From positions 55,239 to 119,238 of the forward strand of contig CAWBRQ010000009.1 of NCBI GenBank assembly GCA_963791315.1: DNA of 64,000 bases. The letters run 5' to 3'. Under the pieces are notes generated by a model. That model was not told where the DNA came from. It saw only the letters and a program-made list of their open reading frames with translations, and searched no databases. Positions within the stretch are counted from its first letter, which is position 1, and every line of letters begins with the position of its first letter. The position numbers were made by a program, and so were the translations under genes. Of the stretch, positions 31,798 to 42,147 are shown one piece after another. Source of the DNA: JACCZX01 sp963791315 (lineage in GTDB: Bacteria > Pseudomonadota > Gammaproteobacteria > Burkholderiales > Burkholderiaceae_F).

Positions 31798-34392
31798 TCA
31801 GCTTGTTTCGCGTAGACCCAGTCGGCCCGCCCGCGCGCGCTTTGCTGCGCCTTGTCGGATGTCGTCGCTTCGAAGCAATCGAGCAGCGTTGCCGAGGACC
31901 AGCAACGCACTACCCGCGGTACCGGCCACCGCAACCGCAGGCGACGTGATTCCAAGCGCGGCGAGTGCGATAAAACTCATATTGCACCCGAGGGCCAAAC
32001 CAAGGTTCTGATGCACAACGCGCATCGCCCGGCGCGCGACCGTGAATGCGTATGCAATATCCGCCAGCCGGGAAGATTGCACGATCAAATCAGCGCGCTG
32101 CTGCGCGGTCGCCGATCCATCGGCCAACGCGATCGACACGTCGGCGCGTGCCAGCGCTGGCGCGTCGTTGATGCCGTCACCCAACATTGCGACTTTGTTG
32201 CCGGCCCTTTGCTGACCCACTACCCATTCGCATTTGCTGTGCGGCGTTTGATGCGCAAGGGCCCGCTCGATACCGAGCGACGCGGCGACAGCGTGCACGG
32301 GTGCGCGCCGGTCGCCCGAGATCAATATGGGTTCAACGCCGCGCTCGGCAACCGTGTCGATCATCGACGCCGCGTCATCGCGCAACCGCTCACCAAAAAC
32401 GAACAGCGCCACCGCGCCCTCGGCATCCGCCAGCACGATCGTGCTGGCTGCGTGCAGTCCTTCGCGCGCGGCAATGGCCGCGACGTCGGCGCGCTGCGCG
32501 GCCTGCTTGTCGACCAGCGCGAATTCCATTTTGCCAAGCCGGTAGCGGCGGCCACCGACCGTGGCTTCGATGCCCGCGGACGCTTCGACACGTCCGTCGG
32601 TCAGCGGCGGCAGCGACTTGCCGAGAGACTGCACCGCGCCGATCAGTGCGCGCGCGTAGGGATGCGTCGACAATGTCTCCATCGCAGCAGCGATCGCCAG
32701 TGTGTATTCCGGATCCGCAGTACGTAGCAGCAACTGCCGCAACAAGCGGGGTTCTCCGGTTGTCAGTGTGCCGGTCTTGTCGCAGGCGAGCAGATCCGCA
32801 CTGGCAAGTGCTTCAATCGCGCAGTTACGTGCGACCAGCACACCGCGCCGAGCCAAAACCGATTGCGCCGCCGCGGTGGCAGCAGGCGATGCCAGCAGCA
32901 ATGCACAGGGGCAGGCAGCGATCAGCACCGCTATCAAGCGCGACACGGCCTGCGAAGGATCGACCAGTAACCACCCAAGCAAGGTCATTAATACCGCTGA
33001 GCCCATCAACCACAAGTAGGGCGCGGCGAATTGCGCGGCAAGCTCATTCGTACGCGGGCGCTCGCGGCCTGCCTCTTCGGCCATCCGCTGCAACGCTAGC
33101 GCACTCGATTCGGTGCCACTGCGGCCGACTTCAATCACCAACGGCTGGTCGAGGTTGATTGCACCTGCCAGCACCGGCGCTCCGGCCGACTTCTCGACCG
33201 GCAGCGATTCGCCGGTCAACGACGCCTGTGAGGAGCTCGAACGGCCGTGCACTACCACGCCATCCGACGGCACCGCTTCGCCGGGTGGGATCAGCACTCT
33301 CGCGCCGGGCTTCAACTGCTGCGCGGTGACTGATTCAGTGGCGAGCGATGACGGAAACGCAACCAACCGCAGCGCGCTCGTCGATTGTCGGCGCGCAGCG
33401 TCGACGTGCGCGCGGGCAGCACACACACCGCCTGCAAGCACCCAGCGCGACGTGATCGCCAGCGCGATCACCAGCGCAACCGCATCGAAATAGATCGCAC
33501 CGCGTCCCGTGACCGCACCAAAGGCGCTTGCACCCACCGCGACGCTAATAGCCACTACGGTGGGCAGCTCGAGCCCGATGGCGGCCATGCGCCACATTCG
33601 AAGCTGACTCCACGCGGCCCGATAAAGCGGCTGCGCTGAGAACAGCAATGCGGGCAAAATGAGCACGAAGCTCGCGCCCTGCAGCAGGCGCTCGATTTCC
33701 GCACTGATGGCGCCCGGCGTTGCCACGTACAGCGGCAAGGAAAGCATCAACACCTGCGTCGCCGCCAGCCATGCGATCACAACTCGCAGCAGATCAACGC
33801 GGCGCACCTGCGCTTCGATTCGCGCGTCGTCGCGCGGCACTCTGCCTGCGTCGTATCCAGCACGCTCAATCGCCCGCTGCAGCTCACCGCGCGTAACCAG
33901 CTTCGGATCGAATGCGATGTACGCCGTGTGGGTTGCGAAGTCGACGCTCACCTTGGCCACACCGGGCACGCGGCGCACGCTCTGTTCGATCATCAGCGCG
34001 CAAGCACTGCATACCATGCCGCGAATCGAAAGCTGCAGATGCGAACCGGCCGCGGTGGCGGCCTCGATAGCCGCGGAACTCGCTTCGGCCTCGGCTGCGA
34101 TCAACGCATTCAACAATGCGCGATCGCGGGTACCTGCTTGCGCCAAAAATAGCTGTTCCGCGATGAACGCGCAGCCATTGCAGCAAAATGCGCGCATTGT
34201 TGCGCCGACGGGGCGCCGAACAACTCGCAAACCTGCCAACGAATCACCGCACTGATCGCACGCTGCGGAAATGCCTTCCGCGTCGGCGCCGGCCAGCGTT
34301 GGCACCTTGGCTTTGCGGATCAATTCAGACGCCATTAAGAGCAGTCGAATGCAATCGTGATGCGCATCGGTAACGTCGCCAGCGTAACTCAC
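31798..34392 (-). CDS. Heavy-metal P1B-type ATPase (CcoI/FixI or CopA type)
   Basis: 864-residue copper-transport ATPase. The N-terminus has a Cys-rich segment (CDQCG at about 45-49 and FCCNGC at 69-74) as in CcoI/FixI proteins that supply copper to cbb3 oxidase, then a heavy-metal-associated domain with GMVCSAC (residues 126-131). Eight membrane helices frame the TGES actuator loop (LTGESLPVEKSAGAP), the CPC motif (IAACPCALLLASPAA) and the phosphorylation site DKTGTLTTGE, with GDGINDAPALARADVSIAL near the end. No ccoNOP/ccoGHS genes are in view, so CcoI versus CopA is undecided. The start may be the GTG at 34392 or the ATG at 34335. Confidence 0.9.
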   Translation of the reverse strand: MSYAGDVTDAHHDCIRLLLMASELIRKAKVPTLAGADAEGISAACDQCGDSLAGLRVVRRPVGATMRAFCCNGCAFIAEQLFLAQAGTRDRALLNALIAAEAEASSAAIEAATAAGSHLQLSIRGMVCSACALMIEQSVRRVPGVAKVSVDFATHTAYIAFDPKLVTRGELQRAIERAGYDAGRVPRDDARIEAQVRRVDLLRVVIAWLAATQVLMLSLPLYVATPGAISAEIERLLQGASFVLILPALLFSAQPLYRAAWSQLRMWRMAAIGLELPTVVAISVAVGASAFGAVTGRGAIYFDAVALVIALAITSRWVLAGGVCAARAHVDAARRQSTSALRLVAFPSSLATESVTAQQLKPGARVLIPPGEAVPSDGVVVHGRSSSSQASLTGESLPVEKSAGAPVLAGAINLDQPLVIEVGRSGTESSALALQRMAEEAGRERPRTNELAAQFAAPYLWLMGSAVLMTLLGWLLVDPSQAVSRLIAVLIAACPCALLLASPAATAAAQSVLARRGVLVARNCAIEALASADLLACDKTGTLTTGEPRLLRQLLLRTADPEYTLAIAAAMETLSTHPYARALIGAVQSLGKSLPPLTDGRVEASAGIEATVGGRRYRLGKMEFALVDKQAAQRADVAAIAAREGLHAASTIVLADAEGAVALFVFGERLRDDAASMIDTVAERGVEPILISGDRRAPVHAVAASLGIERALAHQTPHSKCEWVVGQQRAGNKVAMLGDGINDAPALARADVSIALADGSATAQQRADLIVQSSRLADIAYAFTVARRAMRVVHQNLGLALGCNMSFIALAALGITSPAVAVAGTAGSALLVLGNAARLLRSDDIRQGAAKRARAGRLGLRETS

Positions 34393-34555
34393 GCGGGGCC
34401 GGAATGAACACTCGCGATTGACCGCTCACGCCACCGAATTCACTAGTTTTCCGGATGATCGTTTGCGTGTAAGTATCCCGCGAGGTGGCTAATGGTGTCG
34501 GTCGATGCGGCGTACTGTCAGAATGCCCATTGAAACGCTATCTGAAACTGATTCG

Positions 34556-36217
34556 ATGACAAGGCTCAACACACGCCGTCGGTGCCTCTGGGCCGCTGTT
34601 CTAACGGCGTCGCTTGCAGGCTGCGGCGGCGGCTCCGATTCGGGGCCGGCACCGGCCCCGCCGATCCCACCTCCGCCAGCGCCGCCAAGCGTGGTGCTTC
34701 CACCGCTTATCGGCGACACGCCGGTGCGCATATCCGGTGACACGCCCTTTGCGGCAAATTGCACCGGCGGAGGGCTCGGAGGCATCGAATACCGCAACGC
34801 AGAGGTCGAGCCATACGCTGCCGTCAATCCGGTCAATGCCGCCAACATCGTTGCGGTCTGGCAACAAGATCGGTGGTCCACTGGACTTTCCAACGGATCG
34901 GTGGCCGCCACAACGCTCGATGGCGGAGCAACCTGGTCACGCGCCACCGCACCGTTTACACGCTGCGCCGGAGGCACTGTGGCTAATGGCGGCGATTACG
35001 AGCGCGCGACCGATCCGTGGGTGACTTTCTCCCCGAACGGAAATGCGTTTCAAATGGCTCTTGCGACGCAGGGCGCGTCGCTCGCCCCCGGGTCGGTCAG
35101 TGCGATGCTGGTCAGCCGCTCGACCGATTCGGGTCGAACGTGGAGCAACCCGTCGACGCTGATCCGCGACGGCGCCTCGTTCTTCAACGACAAGAACACG
35201 ATCACTGCCGATCCGACCGATGCGAACTATGTTTACGCGGTATGGGATCGGCTTGGTGCCACCAGCGGCGGCCCGTCATTTTTTGCGCGCACGACTGACG
35301 GCGGCAACACATGGGAAGGGGCGCGCTCGATCTTCGATCCGGGTCCGCAAAGCCAGACCATCGGCAACGTGATCGCCGTGCTGCCGAACGGAACACTGGT
35401 CAACCTGTTCACGCAACTCGATCAAGGTGCAGGCGGTCAAGTCACTTCGACGCTCAACATAGTGCGATCTAACGACAAGGGAGGAAGCTGGAGCGCTCCG
35501 ATTCGAATCGCGGACATCCTTGCAATCGGCGCGCGGGATCCTGAGACCGGCACTCTGGTTCGTGACGGCGCCGGCCTTGGCCAGATCGCGGTTGCGCCCA
35601 ATGGCGAGCTGTTCGTGATCTGGCAGGACGCGCGATTTTCTGCTGGTGCACGCGACGGCATCTTGCTGTCGCGCTCGCTCGATGGCGGCGCAACGTGGAG
35701 CGGGCCGATGCAGATCAACTCGGCACCCAATGTGCAGGCATTCACGCCCAGCGTGCACGTGCGCGCCAATGGAACAATCGCTGTCACGTACTACGACTTT
35801 CGCTCCAATACCGCCGACCCCGCAACGTTGCCGACCGAGCTGATTTTCGCGCGCTCCACCGACGGCGTGACATGGCAGGAGAATCGCCTGACGGCGGCGT
35901 TCGACCTGGCGACCGCGCCTTTTTCGCGCGGATTGTTCCTCGGCGACTATCAGGCATTGACCAGCGCCAATAACGTCTTCGTTTCGGTTTACGTGCGCAC
36001 CAATAGTGGCGACACGGTAAACCGCAACGATGTGTTCGCGGTTCCCATGCGTTCGCTACCGTTGGCGGCTGCCCTGAGTGCTCGCACGTTTCGTGCGCAG
36101 GCATCGTCGTCTGTCGCACCGTTCGACGCAGAGTTTCGACAACGCGTGCACGAAAATATCGTGCGGACGATGGAGCGACGAATTCCGGGTTGGGCGCAGC
36201 GGCTCAGCAGCCGTTAG
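34556..36217 (+). CDS. Asp-box (BNR repeat) exo-alpha-sialidase-like lipoprotein
   Basis: About 553 residues. I chose the ATG at 34556 because it gives a lipoprotein signal with lipobox SLAGC, then a glycine/proline-rich linker (APPIPPPPAPP). The body is a beta-propeller with at least five Asp-box turns: LDGGATWSRA, STDSGRTWSNP, TTDGGNTWEGA, SNDKGGSWSAP, SLDGGATWSGP and a variant STDGVTWQEN. Such propellers occur in sialidases and in many non-enzymatic surface proteins. I do not see the full sialidase catalytic set, so substrate binding or hydrolysis is only inferred. No frameshift is seen. Confidence 0.82.
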   Translation: MTRLNTRRRCLWAAVLTASLAGCGGGSDSGPAPAPPIPPPPAPPSVVLPPLIGDTPVRISGDTPFAANCTGGGLGGIEYRNAEVEPYAAVNPVNAANIVAVWQQDRWSTGLSNGSVAATTLDGGATWSRATAPFTRCAGGTVANGGDYERATDPWVTFSPNGNAFQMALATQGASLAPGSVSAMLVSRSTDSGRTWSNPSTLIRDGASFFNDKNTITADPTDANYVYAVWDRLGATSGGPSFFARTTDGGNTWEGARSIFDPGPQSQTIGNVIAVLPNGTLVNLFTQLDQGAGGQVTSTLNIVRSNDKGGSWSAPIRIADILAIGARDPETGTLVRDGAGLGQIAVAPNGELFVIWQDARFSAGARDGILLSRSLDGGATWSGPMQINSAPNVQAFTPSVHVRANGTIAVTYYDFRSNTADPATLPTELIFARSTDGVTWQENRLTAAFDLATAPFSRGLFLGDYQALTSANNVFVSVYVRTNSGDTVNRNDVFAVPMRSLPLAAALSARTFRAQASSSVAPFDAEFRQRVHENIVRTMERRIPGWAQRLSSR

Positions 36218-36279
36218 CTCGATACCATCGGGGCCGCCTCCGGCTCTACACTTCGATTTTGTTCTCCGCAGAGCCTGTA

Positions 36280-38115
36280 ATGGACACCATCGACGCCCGC
36301 CGCGGCACCGTTCGCTCCCGCATTGAAAAGCTACGCCGCGCCATGCAGCGCTACGGGGTCGCGGCAGTCGTCGTGCCATCGAGCGACCCGCATCTTTCCG
36401 AGTATCTACCCGAACGCTGGCAGGGCCGCGAATGGCTTTCCGGCTTTACCGGCTCGGTCGGAACGCTGGTGGTGACCGAGGACTTTGCAGGTGTGTGGGC
36501 CGATAGCCGCTACTGGGCACAGGCGGAAGGGCAATTGGCGGGTACCGGCATCGAATTGATGAAGATCGGCGGAGCAGGCAGCTCTGCGCATCTTGACTGG
36601 CTCGCGGAGAACGTTGCGTCTGGCGGGCAAGTCGCAGTCGACGGCGCGGTGCTCGGGTTGGCAAGCGCGCGCGCGCTGCAGTCGGCCCTGAGCGAGCGCG
36701 GCATCGAACTGCGAACCGATCTGGACGTGCTCAACGACGTGTGGGACGACCGCGCCGCTCTGCCGGCACAACCCGTCTACGAACACTTAGCACCGTTTGC
36801 GGTGATTTCGCGCGCCGACAAGCTGGCTACCGTGCGTCAGCAGATGAAACAGCTCGGCGCCACGCATCATTGGGTCTCGACGCTCGACGACATCGCGTGG
36901 CTTACGAATCTGCGCGGCGGCGATGTCAGTTACAACCCGGTGTTCATCTCGCACCTGTTGCTCGATGCCAAAAACGCGACGCTGTTCGTCGCTGAGGGCA
37001 AGGTCAGTCCAAAGCTTGCATCACGCCTGGCGACAGACGGCATCACGCTGGCGCGATACGACCAAGCTGCTGCAGCGCTACAGGCGTTACCTGCCGATAC
37101 GAAGTTGCTCGTCGATCCACGCCGTATCACGCTTGGCTTGCAGCAGTCCGTACCTCCCGCCGTGCAGATCATCGAAGCCATCAATCCATCGACGCTTGCG
37201 AAGAGTCGCAAGACCGATGCGGAAGCGCATCACATTCGCCATGCGATGGAGCAGGACGGCGCGGCGCTTGCGGAGTTCTTTTCGTGGTTCGAAGCGGCGC
37301 TGGGGCACGAGACGATCACCGAAATGACGGTCGGGCAAAAAGTCGTCGAAGCGCGCGAGAAGCGTCCCGGCTATGTCTGCCCGAGTTTTCATCCGATCGC
37401 GGGTTTCAACGCCAACGGCGCGCTGCCGCACTATCGAGCCACGGAAGACTCGCACGCGACGATCTGCATGCGCGGCACCGTGGGCAACGGGCTGCTGCTG
37501 ATTGATTCAGGCGGCCAGTACGAATATGGAACGACCGACATCACGCGCGTCGTGCCGGTTGGCCAGACCACCGCTGAGCAGCGTCGCGACTACACGCTGG
37601 TGCTGAAAGGAATGATCGCGTTGTCGGTGGCGAAGTTTCCGCGTGGCACGCGCAGTCCGATGCTGGACACGCTGGCACGCGCGCCCATCTGGGCCGCCGG
37701 TGTCGATTTCGGCCACGGCACGGGTCATGGCGTTGGATATTTTCTGAACGTACACGAAGGTCCGCACGGCATTACGCCGCACCTGCCGCCCGAGCCGCAG
37801 ACGGCGATGGAACCCGGCATGGTGACTTCGAACGAGCCGGGTATCTACCGACCGGGGCGCTGGGGAGTGCGGATTGAAAACCTGGTTCTCAACGTGCCGG
37901 CGACGCTGAAGGAGCCCAGCGAATTCGGCGAATTCCTGCAGTTCGAAACATTGACGTTATCGCCTATCGACACGCGTGTGATCGAGCGCTCGCTGTTGCA
38001 TGACGGTGAAGTCAAGTGGCTGAATGCGTATCACGCCGAGGTGCGACGCAGAGTAGCGCCGCATGTCAGCGGCGCAGCGGCCGCCTGGCTGCAACTCCGC
38101 ACGGAGGCGATCTAA
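36280..38115 (+). CDS. Xaa-Pro aminopeptidase (M24B family)
   Basis: 611-residue long-form aminopeptidase P that removes N-terminal residues before proline. I start at ATG 36280 (MDTIDARRGTVRSRIEKLRR). It has two N-terminal creatinase-like domains followed by the pita-bread metal domain, with ligands in LLIDSGGQYEYGTTDITR (two Asp), FGHGTGHGVGYFLNVHEGP (His), SNEPGIY (Glu) and GVRIENL (Glu). The length matches the roughly 600-residue bacterial and eukaryotic-like APP class. It lies 62 bases after the Asp-box protein and 55 bases before glnS. No frameshift is seen. Confidence 0.93.
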   Translation: MDTIDARRGTVRSRIEKLRRAMQRYGVAAVVVPSSDPHLSEYLPERWQGREWLSGFTGSVGTLVVTEDFAGVWADSRYWAQAEGQLAGTGIELMKIGGAGSSAHLDWLAENVASGGQVAVDGAVLGLASARALQSALSERGIELRTDLDVLNDVWDDRAALPAQPVYEHLAPFAVISRADKLATVRQQMKQLGATHHWVSTLDDIAWLTNLRGGDVSYNPVFISHLLLDAKNATLFVAEGKVSPKLASRLATDGITLARYDQAAAALQALPADTKLLVDPRRITLGLQQSVPPAVQIIEAINPSTLAKSRKTDAEAHHIRHAMEQDGAALAEFFSWFEAALGHETITEMTVGQKVVEAREKRPGYVCPSFHPIAGFNANGALPHYRATEDSHATICMRGTVGNGLLLIDSGGQYEYGTTDITRVVPVGQTTAEQRRDYTLVLKGMIALSVAKFPRGTRSPMLDTLARAPIWAAGVDFGHGTGHGVGYFLNVHEGPHGITPHLPPEPQTAMEPGMVTSNEPGIYRPGRWGVRIENLVLNVPATLKEPSEFGEFLQFETLTLSPIDTRVIERSLLHDGEVKWLNAYHAEVRRRVAPHVSGAAAAWLQLRTEAI

Positions 38116-38170
38116 CGCTACTCGCATCGCTACAATCGCGCGTTTTGTCGACGGCGCGTTAGCAGCATCG

Positions 38171-40287
38171 ATGGATAAGCGGGCCGCCAGCGGCGGCAAG
38201 GTGGGTAGCAAAAGCGGCGGTGGCCGCGGCAAGGCGGCGGACGACAAGTCCGCCGGCCAGGCAACCAACTTTATCCGCAACATCATCACCGAAGATTTGC
38301 AACGCGGCACTTACGAGCCACGCCAGTGGGCCGGGCATCCGGGGCCGTACGACGTGCATGCACACGCGCCGCACGATCCGGCAAAAATCCGCACGCGGTT
38401 TCCGCCCGAGCCCAACGGTTATCTGCACATCGGCCACGCGAAGTCGATCTGCCTGAACTTTGGCCTCGCGCGCGACTTCGGCGGGCGTTGCCATATGCGA
38501 TTCGACGATACCAATCCGGTCAAAGAAGACCAGGAGTTCGTCGACTCGATCCTCGAATCGGTACGTTGGATCGGATTCGACTGGGAGCACGGCACCGAAT
38601 CGAACCTGTATCACGCGAGCGACTACTTCGAGGACATGTATCGCTTTGCGGAGTACTTGATCGAAACGCGGTTACGCGTATGTCGACGAACAAAGCGCCG
38701 ATGACATTCGTGCCAATCGCGGCACGCTGACGCAGGTCGGCAGCGACTCGCCGTATCGTGACCGGCCGATTGCGGAATCGCTACGGCTGTTCCGGGAAAT
38801 GCGCGCCGGCAAGCATGCTGAAGGCACGCATGGTGCTGCGCGCGAAGATCGACATGGCGTCGCCCAACATCAACATGCGCGACCCGGTCATTTACCGCAT
38901 CCGCTTTGCCGAGCATCACATGACGGGCACGAAATGGGTGGTGTACCCGCTGTACGCGTATGCGCATCCGATCGAGGATGCGTTGGAGAACATCACGCAC
39001 TCGATCTGCACGCTCGAGTTCGAAGATCAGCGTCCGTGGTACGACTGGGTGCTCGAGCGCATCGTGCCGCTGCTGCGCCGGCCGCAGTACGAGGCTGCGC
39101 AACGCCTGCTGGGCAAGATCTACGACGCCGGCGAGGAATCACGCCGCGCGTTCGCGCTGCTGTGCAGCCGGTATCGCGACAAGCTCGGCGCGAGCCGTTA
39201 CGAGCGGCGCGCCGATGCGATGTTTGCATCGTGGACCAAGTCCGATCTGGCCGCGCATGATGCCGACGAATTTTTCAAGCTGCTGCGCGAGCAGACACAG
39301 TGCTTCACGCCTCTGCTGCAGGCCGCGCTTGGACGAACGCAAAGCCAACCCGTTTCTGTTGCCGCACCAGTACGAGTTCAATCGGCTCGCGGTGACCTAC
39401 GTCGTCACCAGCAAGCGCAAGCTGTTTCAGATGGTCGATGAAGGAGCTGGTCGACGGCTGGGACGACCCGCGCATGCCGACCATCGTCGGGCTGCGCAGA
39501 CGCGGCTACACGCCGCAAAGCCTGCAACTCTTTATGGACCGCACGGGCGTCAGCAAGATCGCCGCAGTGGATCGATTACGCGCTGCTCGAACAGGCGCTG
39601 CGCGACGATCTCGAAGCCCACAGTGCCGCGCGCCACCGCGGTGCTGCGGCCGATCAAGCTCGTGCTCGACAACTTCCCCGTCGATCTGACCGAGGAAACG
39701 CAGGCACCGGTGCATCCGCACAAGCCGGAACTCGGCACGCGCACGCTGCGCATCGGCCGCGAAATGTGGATCGAGGCCGACGACTTCATGGAAAAAGCGC
39801 CGCCCGACTACTACCGTCTTGCGCTCGGCCCGGGCGGTGCCGGGCAGCCGGTGCGCCTGCGTTACGGCTATGTGATCCGCGCGCACAGCGTCGTGAAGGA
39901 TGAAGCGGGCAACGTCATCGAAGTGCACGCCGAGTATTTGCCCGAAACCAAGAGCGGCTCGCCTGGCGCCAACAGCGTCAAGACCCGCGCCGCGATCCAT
40001 TGGCTGTCAGTAGCCGACAGCATCCCCGCGGAAGTGCGGGTGTTCGATCGACTGTTCACCGATCCCGTATCCCGACGCCGGCGACAAGGACTTCCGTGCG
40101 CTGATCAATCCGAACAGCAAGCAAGTGCTACGCGCCTACGTCGAACCCTCACTGGCGCACGCGAAGCCCGACGACAAATTTCAGTTCGAGACGAAACGGG
40201 TACTTTGTCGCCGATCGAAAAGATCACACGAGCGAGAAGCCGGTGTTCAACCTGGCCGTGACGCTAAGGGATATGTGGACGCGATAG
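38171..40287 (+). CDS. glnS: Glutaminyl-tRNA synthetase, frameshifts and an unusual internal insertion
   Basis: Class I synthetase that charges tRNA-Gln directly. The start ATG is 38171-38173; a basic, glycine-rich leader of about 30 residues precedes the family start TNFIRNIITEDLQRGTYEPR. HIGH is at about 38425-38436, and TSKRKL replaces MSKRKL near 39410. Further landmarks are RPWYDWVLERIVPLL, GWDDPRMPTIVGLRRRGYTP and KPVFNLAVTLRDMWTR (stop 40285-40287). Frames change near 38680, 38815, 39340, 39440, 39565, 39620, 40065 and 40190. About 90 residues (nt 39069-39350) are inserted between YDWVLER and PHQYEFNRL, where E. coli GlnRS has a short linker, making the protein about 705 residues. Confidence 0.9.
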
Positions 40288-40297
40288 CTGAGGCTAT

Positions 40298-42100
40298 CTA
40301 GAGTTGACTCCGATGTTCCCGCATGAGGGCTTCCATCTTGGCTCGGGCTCGTACGTACTCGAAACCCGCAGCGTCCTCCGACAGAAATTCGTCCAAATCT
40401 CCGTGCTCGTCCAGCATGCTGCGAACGAGTTTGGTGAAGACGTCAACGGTGTGCGCCTCGAATTGCTTTCCTTTGCCGCGCTCGAGCTCATCTAACGCCG
40501 CGTCAACCGACAGCGGCGATCGCCATGGACGTTGATGCGTCATCGCGTCGAAAGCGTCGCATATCCCGACAATACGAGCCTCCTCAGCAATGTCGTTTCC
40601 GCTTACGCCGGCGGGATATCCGCTTCCATCGTAGCGCTCATGGTGCTGCTCGGCGACCACGCTTGCCATATCGAGAATTTGCAGCTTCGATTTGCGCAAA
40701 AGCTGGGCACCGTAGTGCGCATGATCGCGAATGACGTGGCGCTCGCCGTCCGAGAGGCTCTTCGGCATCAGCAGTATTCGACTAGGGATTGCAATCATTC
40801 CGATATTGCAGAGCTGAGCTCCCAACGCTAACGAGACAAGTCGTTGTCGATCCCACATCAACGCCTCTGCAAGCTGGCGAGCTAGCTTCGCCAGCCGGAA
40901 TGGCCGATAGGTGTCATGTCCGCTGCCAACCTCCGCGTTGATTGCGATCTCCAGTAGCCGATCAATACGGAACCGAACGCCAGCCTGCAGCGAGTGGGCT
41001 TTGGCAACGAGGCCCTCGTCGAGAAGAGAGTCACCGGTTTCAAGCTTTAGCGCGTCGCCTAGCCCGTCGAATTGCAGGGCATTTACTTGAGCATCGATTG
41101 ACTGCTTCTTCCAGTCGACGAGTTCTTGCAGGTACGCCAACGCCCTGTCAAAGTCACCGGCCGCGTCGTAGGCATCGATGCACATAGACAAAGCGTCCGG
41201 CACTGTGTGCTGGTCGTCGCGCTTGGCAAATGCCAACGAACGATTCACCTTGGCTAAACCTGCATCGATGTCGCCGAGGCGAACACTTACAAGACCGCAC
41301 ACCGCTTCGGCAGACTGCGCGATGCTGTGATGACCTAGTGCAGCCGCATAGCGAGCGCCCTCGGCCGCTTGCGACTCAGCTGCCGCTATATCTCCGAGAA
41401 GAAGATAGACGCGCCCAAGGTTCATATGAAAACAGGCTCGGCTACGCCCAGTCATGCCACTGCCCTGTGACAGCAATGTCAAGGACTCGGAAGCCATACG
41501 GAGGCCCAGTGTCGGGTCTCGAAGCTGGATGGCGCAGTCGACAACATTATTGCTTGCAACACATTCAAACTCATGGAACCCGAAATCCCGAGCGACAACG
41601 CGCATGAGCTCGCAGTAACGCAGCGCCACGTTCCACTGTCCCATCGTCACGCAAATCGTGCTGAAGCCCCAGATTGCGCGCACCTCCCACTCCTTAGCTC
41701 CTAACTCACGCGCCAGCGACCATGCCTCTGCTTGCGCGACCGTAGCTTCGGTAACCCGACCCAGCTGAGTTAGAGCAAACCCCTCTTTGTTGCGTGCACG
41801 GCACAGGGACAGACGCTCACCGAGCGTAATCGCCATTTGAGATGCACGAGACGCCGCCTCGAACATGCTGGCCGGTTGGGCAACACGAGAGAAGTTGCTG
41901 GCAAGGTGAATCAATGCATCCGTGGTATCCGACGTACAGGAAGGAAGAGGTACTGCAAGCAGATGCCGCAAGATATTTTCAAGATCTGAATCGTCTATAT
42001 CGTCCCGCCGTTCCGTGCCGTGGAGCGCCGAATCTATGCGTGCCTTGAGCTGATCACGCAGTTCTGCAAATGAGAGGCTAACCAGCTCGTTTGGGGTCAT
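40298..42100 (-). CDS. TPR protein with degenerate HD-GYP domain (copy 1)
   Basis: 600 residues, uninterrupted. Residues about 1-370 are helical TPR-like repeats (NKEGFALTQLGRVTEATVAQ, ARACFHMNLGRVYLLLGDIA-type units). Residues about 390-560 are an HD-GYP domain: GHDTYRPFRLAKLARQLAEA, then CNIG at 431-434 where canonical proteins have HDIG, then RDHAHYGAQLL, HHERYDGSGYP at 486-496 and CDAFDAMTHQRPW. HD-GYP enzymes cleave cyclic di-GMP. Here the HD pair is Cys431-Asn432 and the following Lys is Met, so catalysis is doubtful and binding or scaffolding is more likely. There is no receiver domain. Three further copies lie at 43.8, 52.0 and 53.8 kb. Confidence 0.88.
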   Translation of the reverse strand: MTPNELVSLSFAELRDQLKARIDSALHGTERRDDIDDSDLENILRHLLAVPLPSCTSDTTDALIHLASNFSRVAQPASMFEAASRASQMAITLGERLSLCRARNKEGFALTQLGRVTEATVAQAEAWSLARELGAKEWEVRAIWGFSTICVTMGQWNVALRYCELMRVVARDFGFHEFECVASNNVVDCAIQLRDPTLGLRMASESLTLLSQGSGMTGRSRACFHMNLGRVYLLLGDIAAAESQAAEGARYAAALGHHSIAQSAEAVCGLVSVRLGDIDAGLAKVNRSLAFAKRDDQHTVPDALSMCIDAYDAAGDFDRALAYLQELVDWKKQSIDAQVNALQFDGLGDALKLETGDSLLDEGLVAKAHSLQAGVRFRIDRLLEIAINAEVGSGHDTYRPFRLAKLARQLAEALMWDRQRLVSLALGAQLCNIGMIAIPSRILLMPKSLSDGERHVIRDHAHYGAQLLRKSKLQILDMASVVAEQHHERYDGSGYPAGVSGNDIAEEARIVGICDAFDAMTHQRPWRSPLSVDAALDELERGKGKQFEAHTVDVFTKLVRSMLDEHGDLDEFLSEDAAGFEYVRARAKMEALMREHRSQL

Positions 42101-42147
42101 TCAGACTTGAAACAGTCACACTGATTGAATGTTTCGCGTAACCGCGC

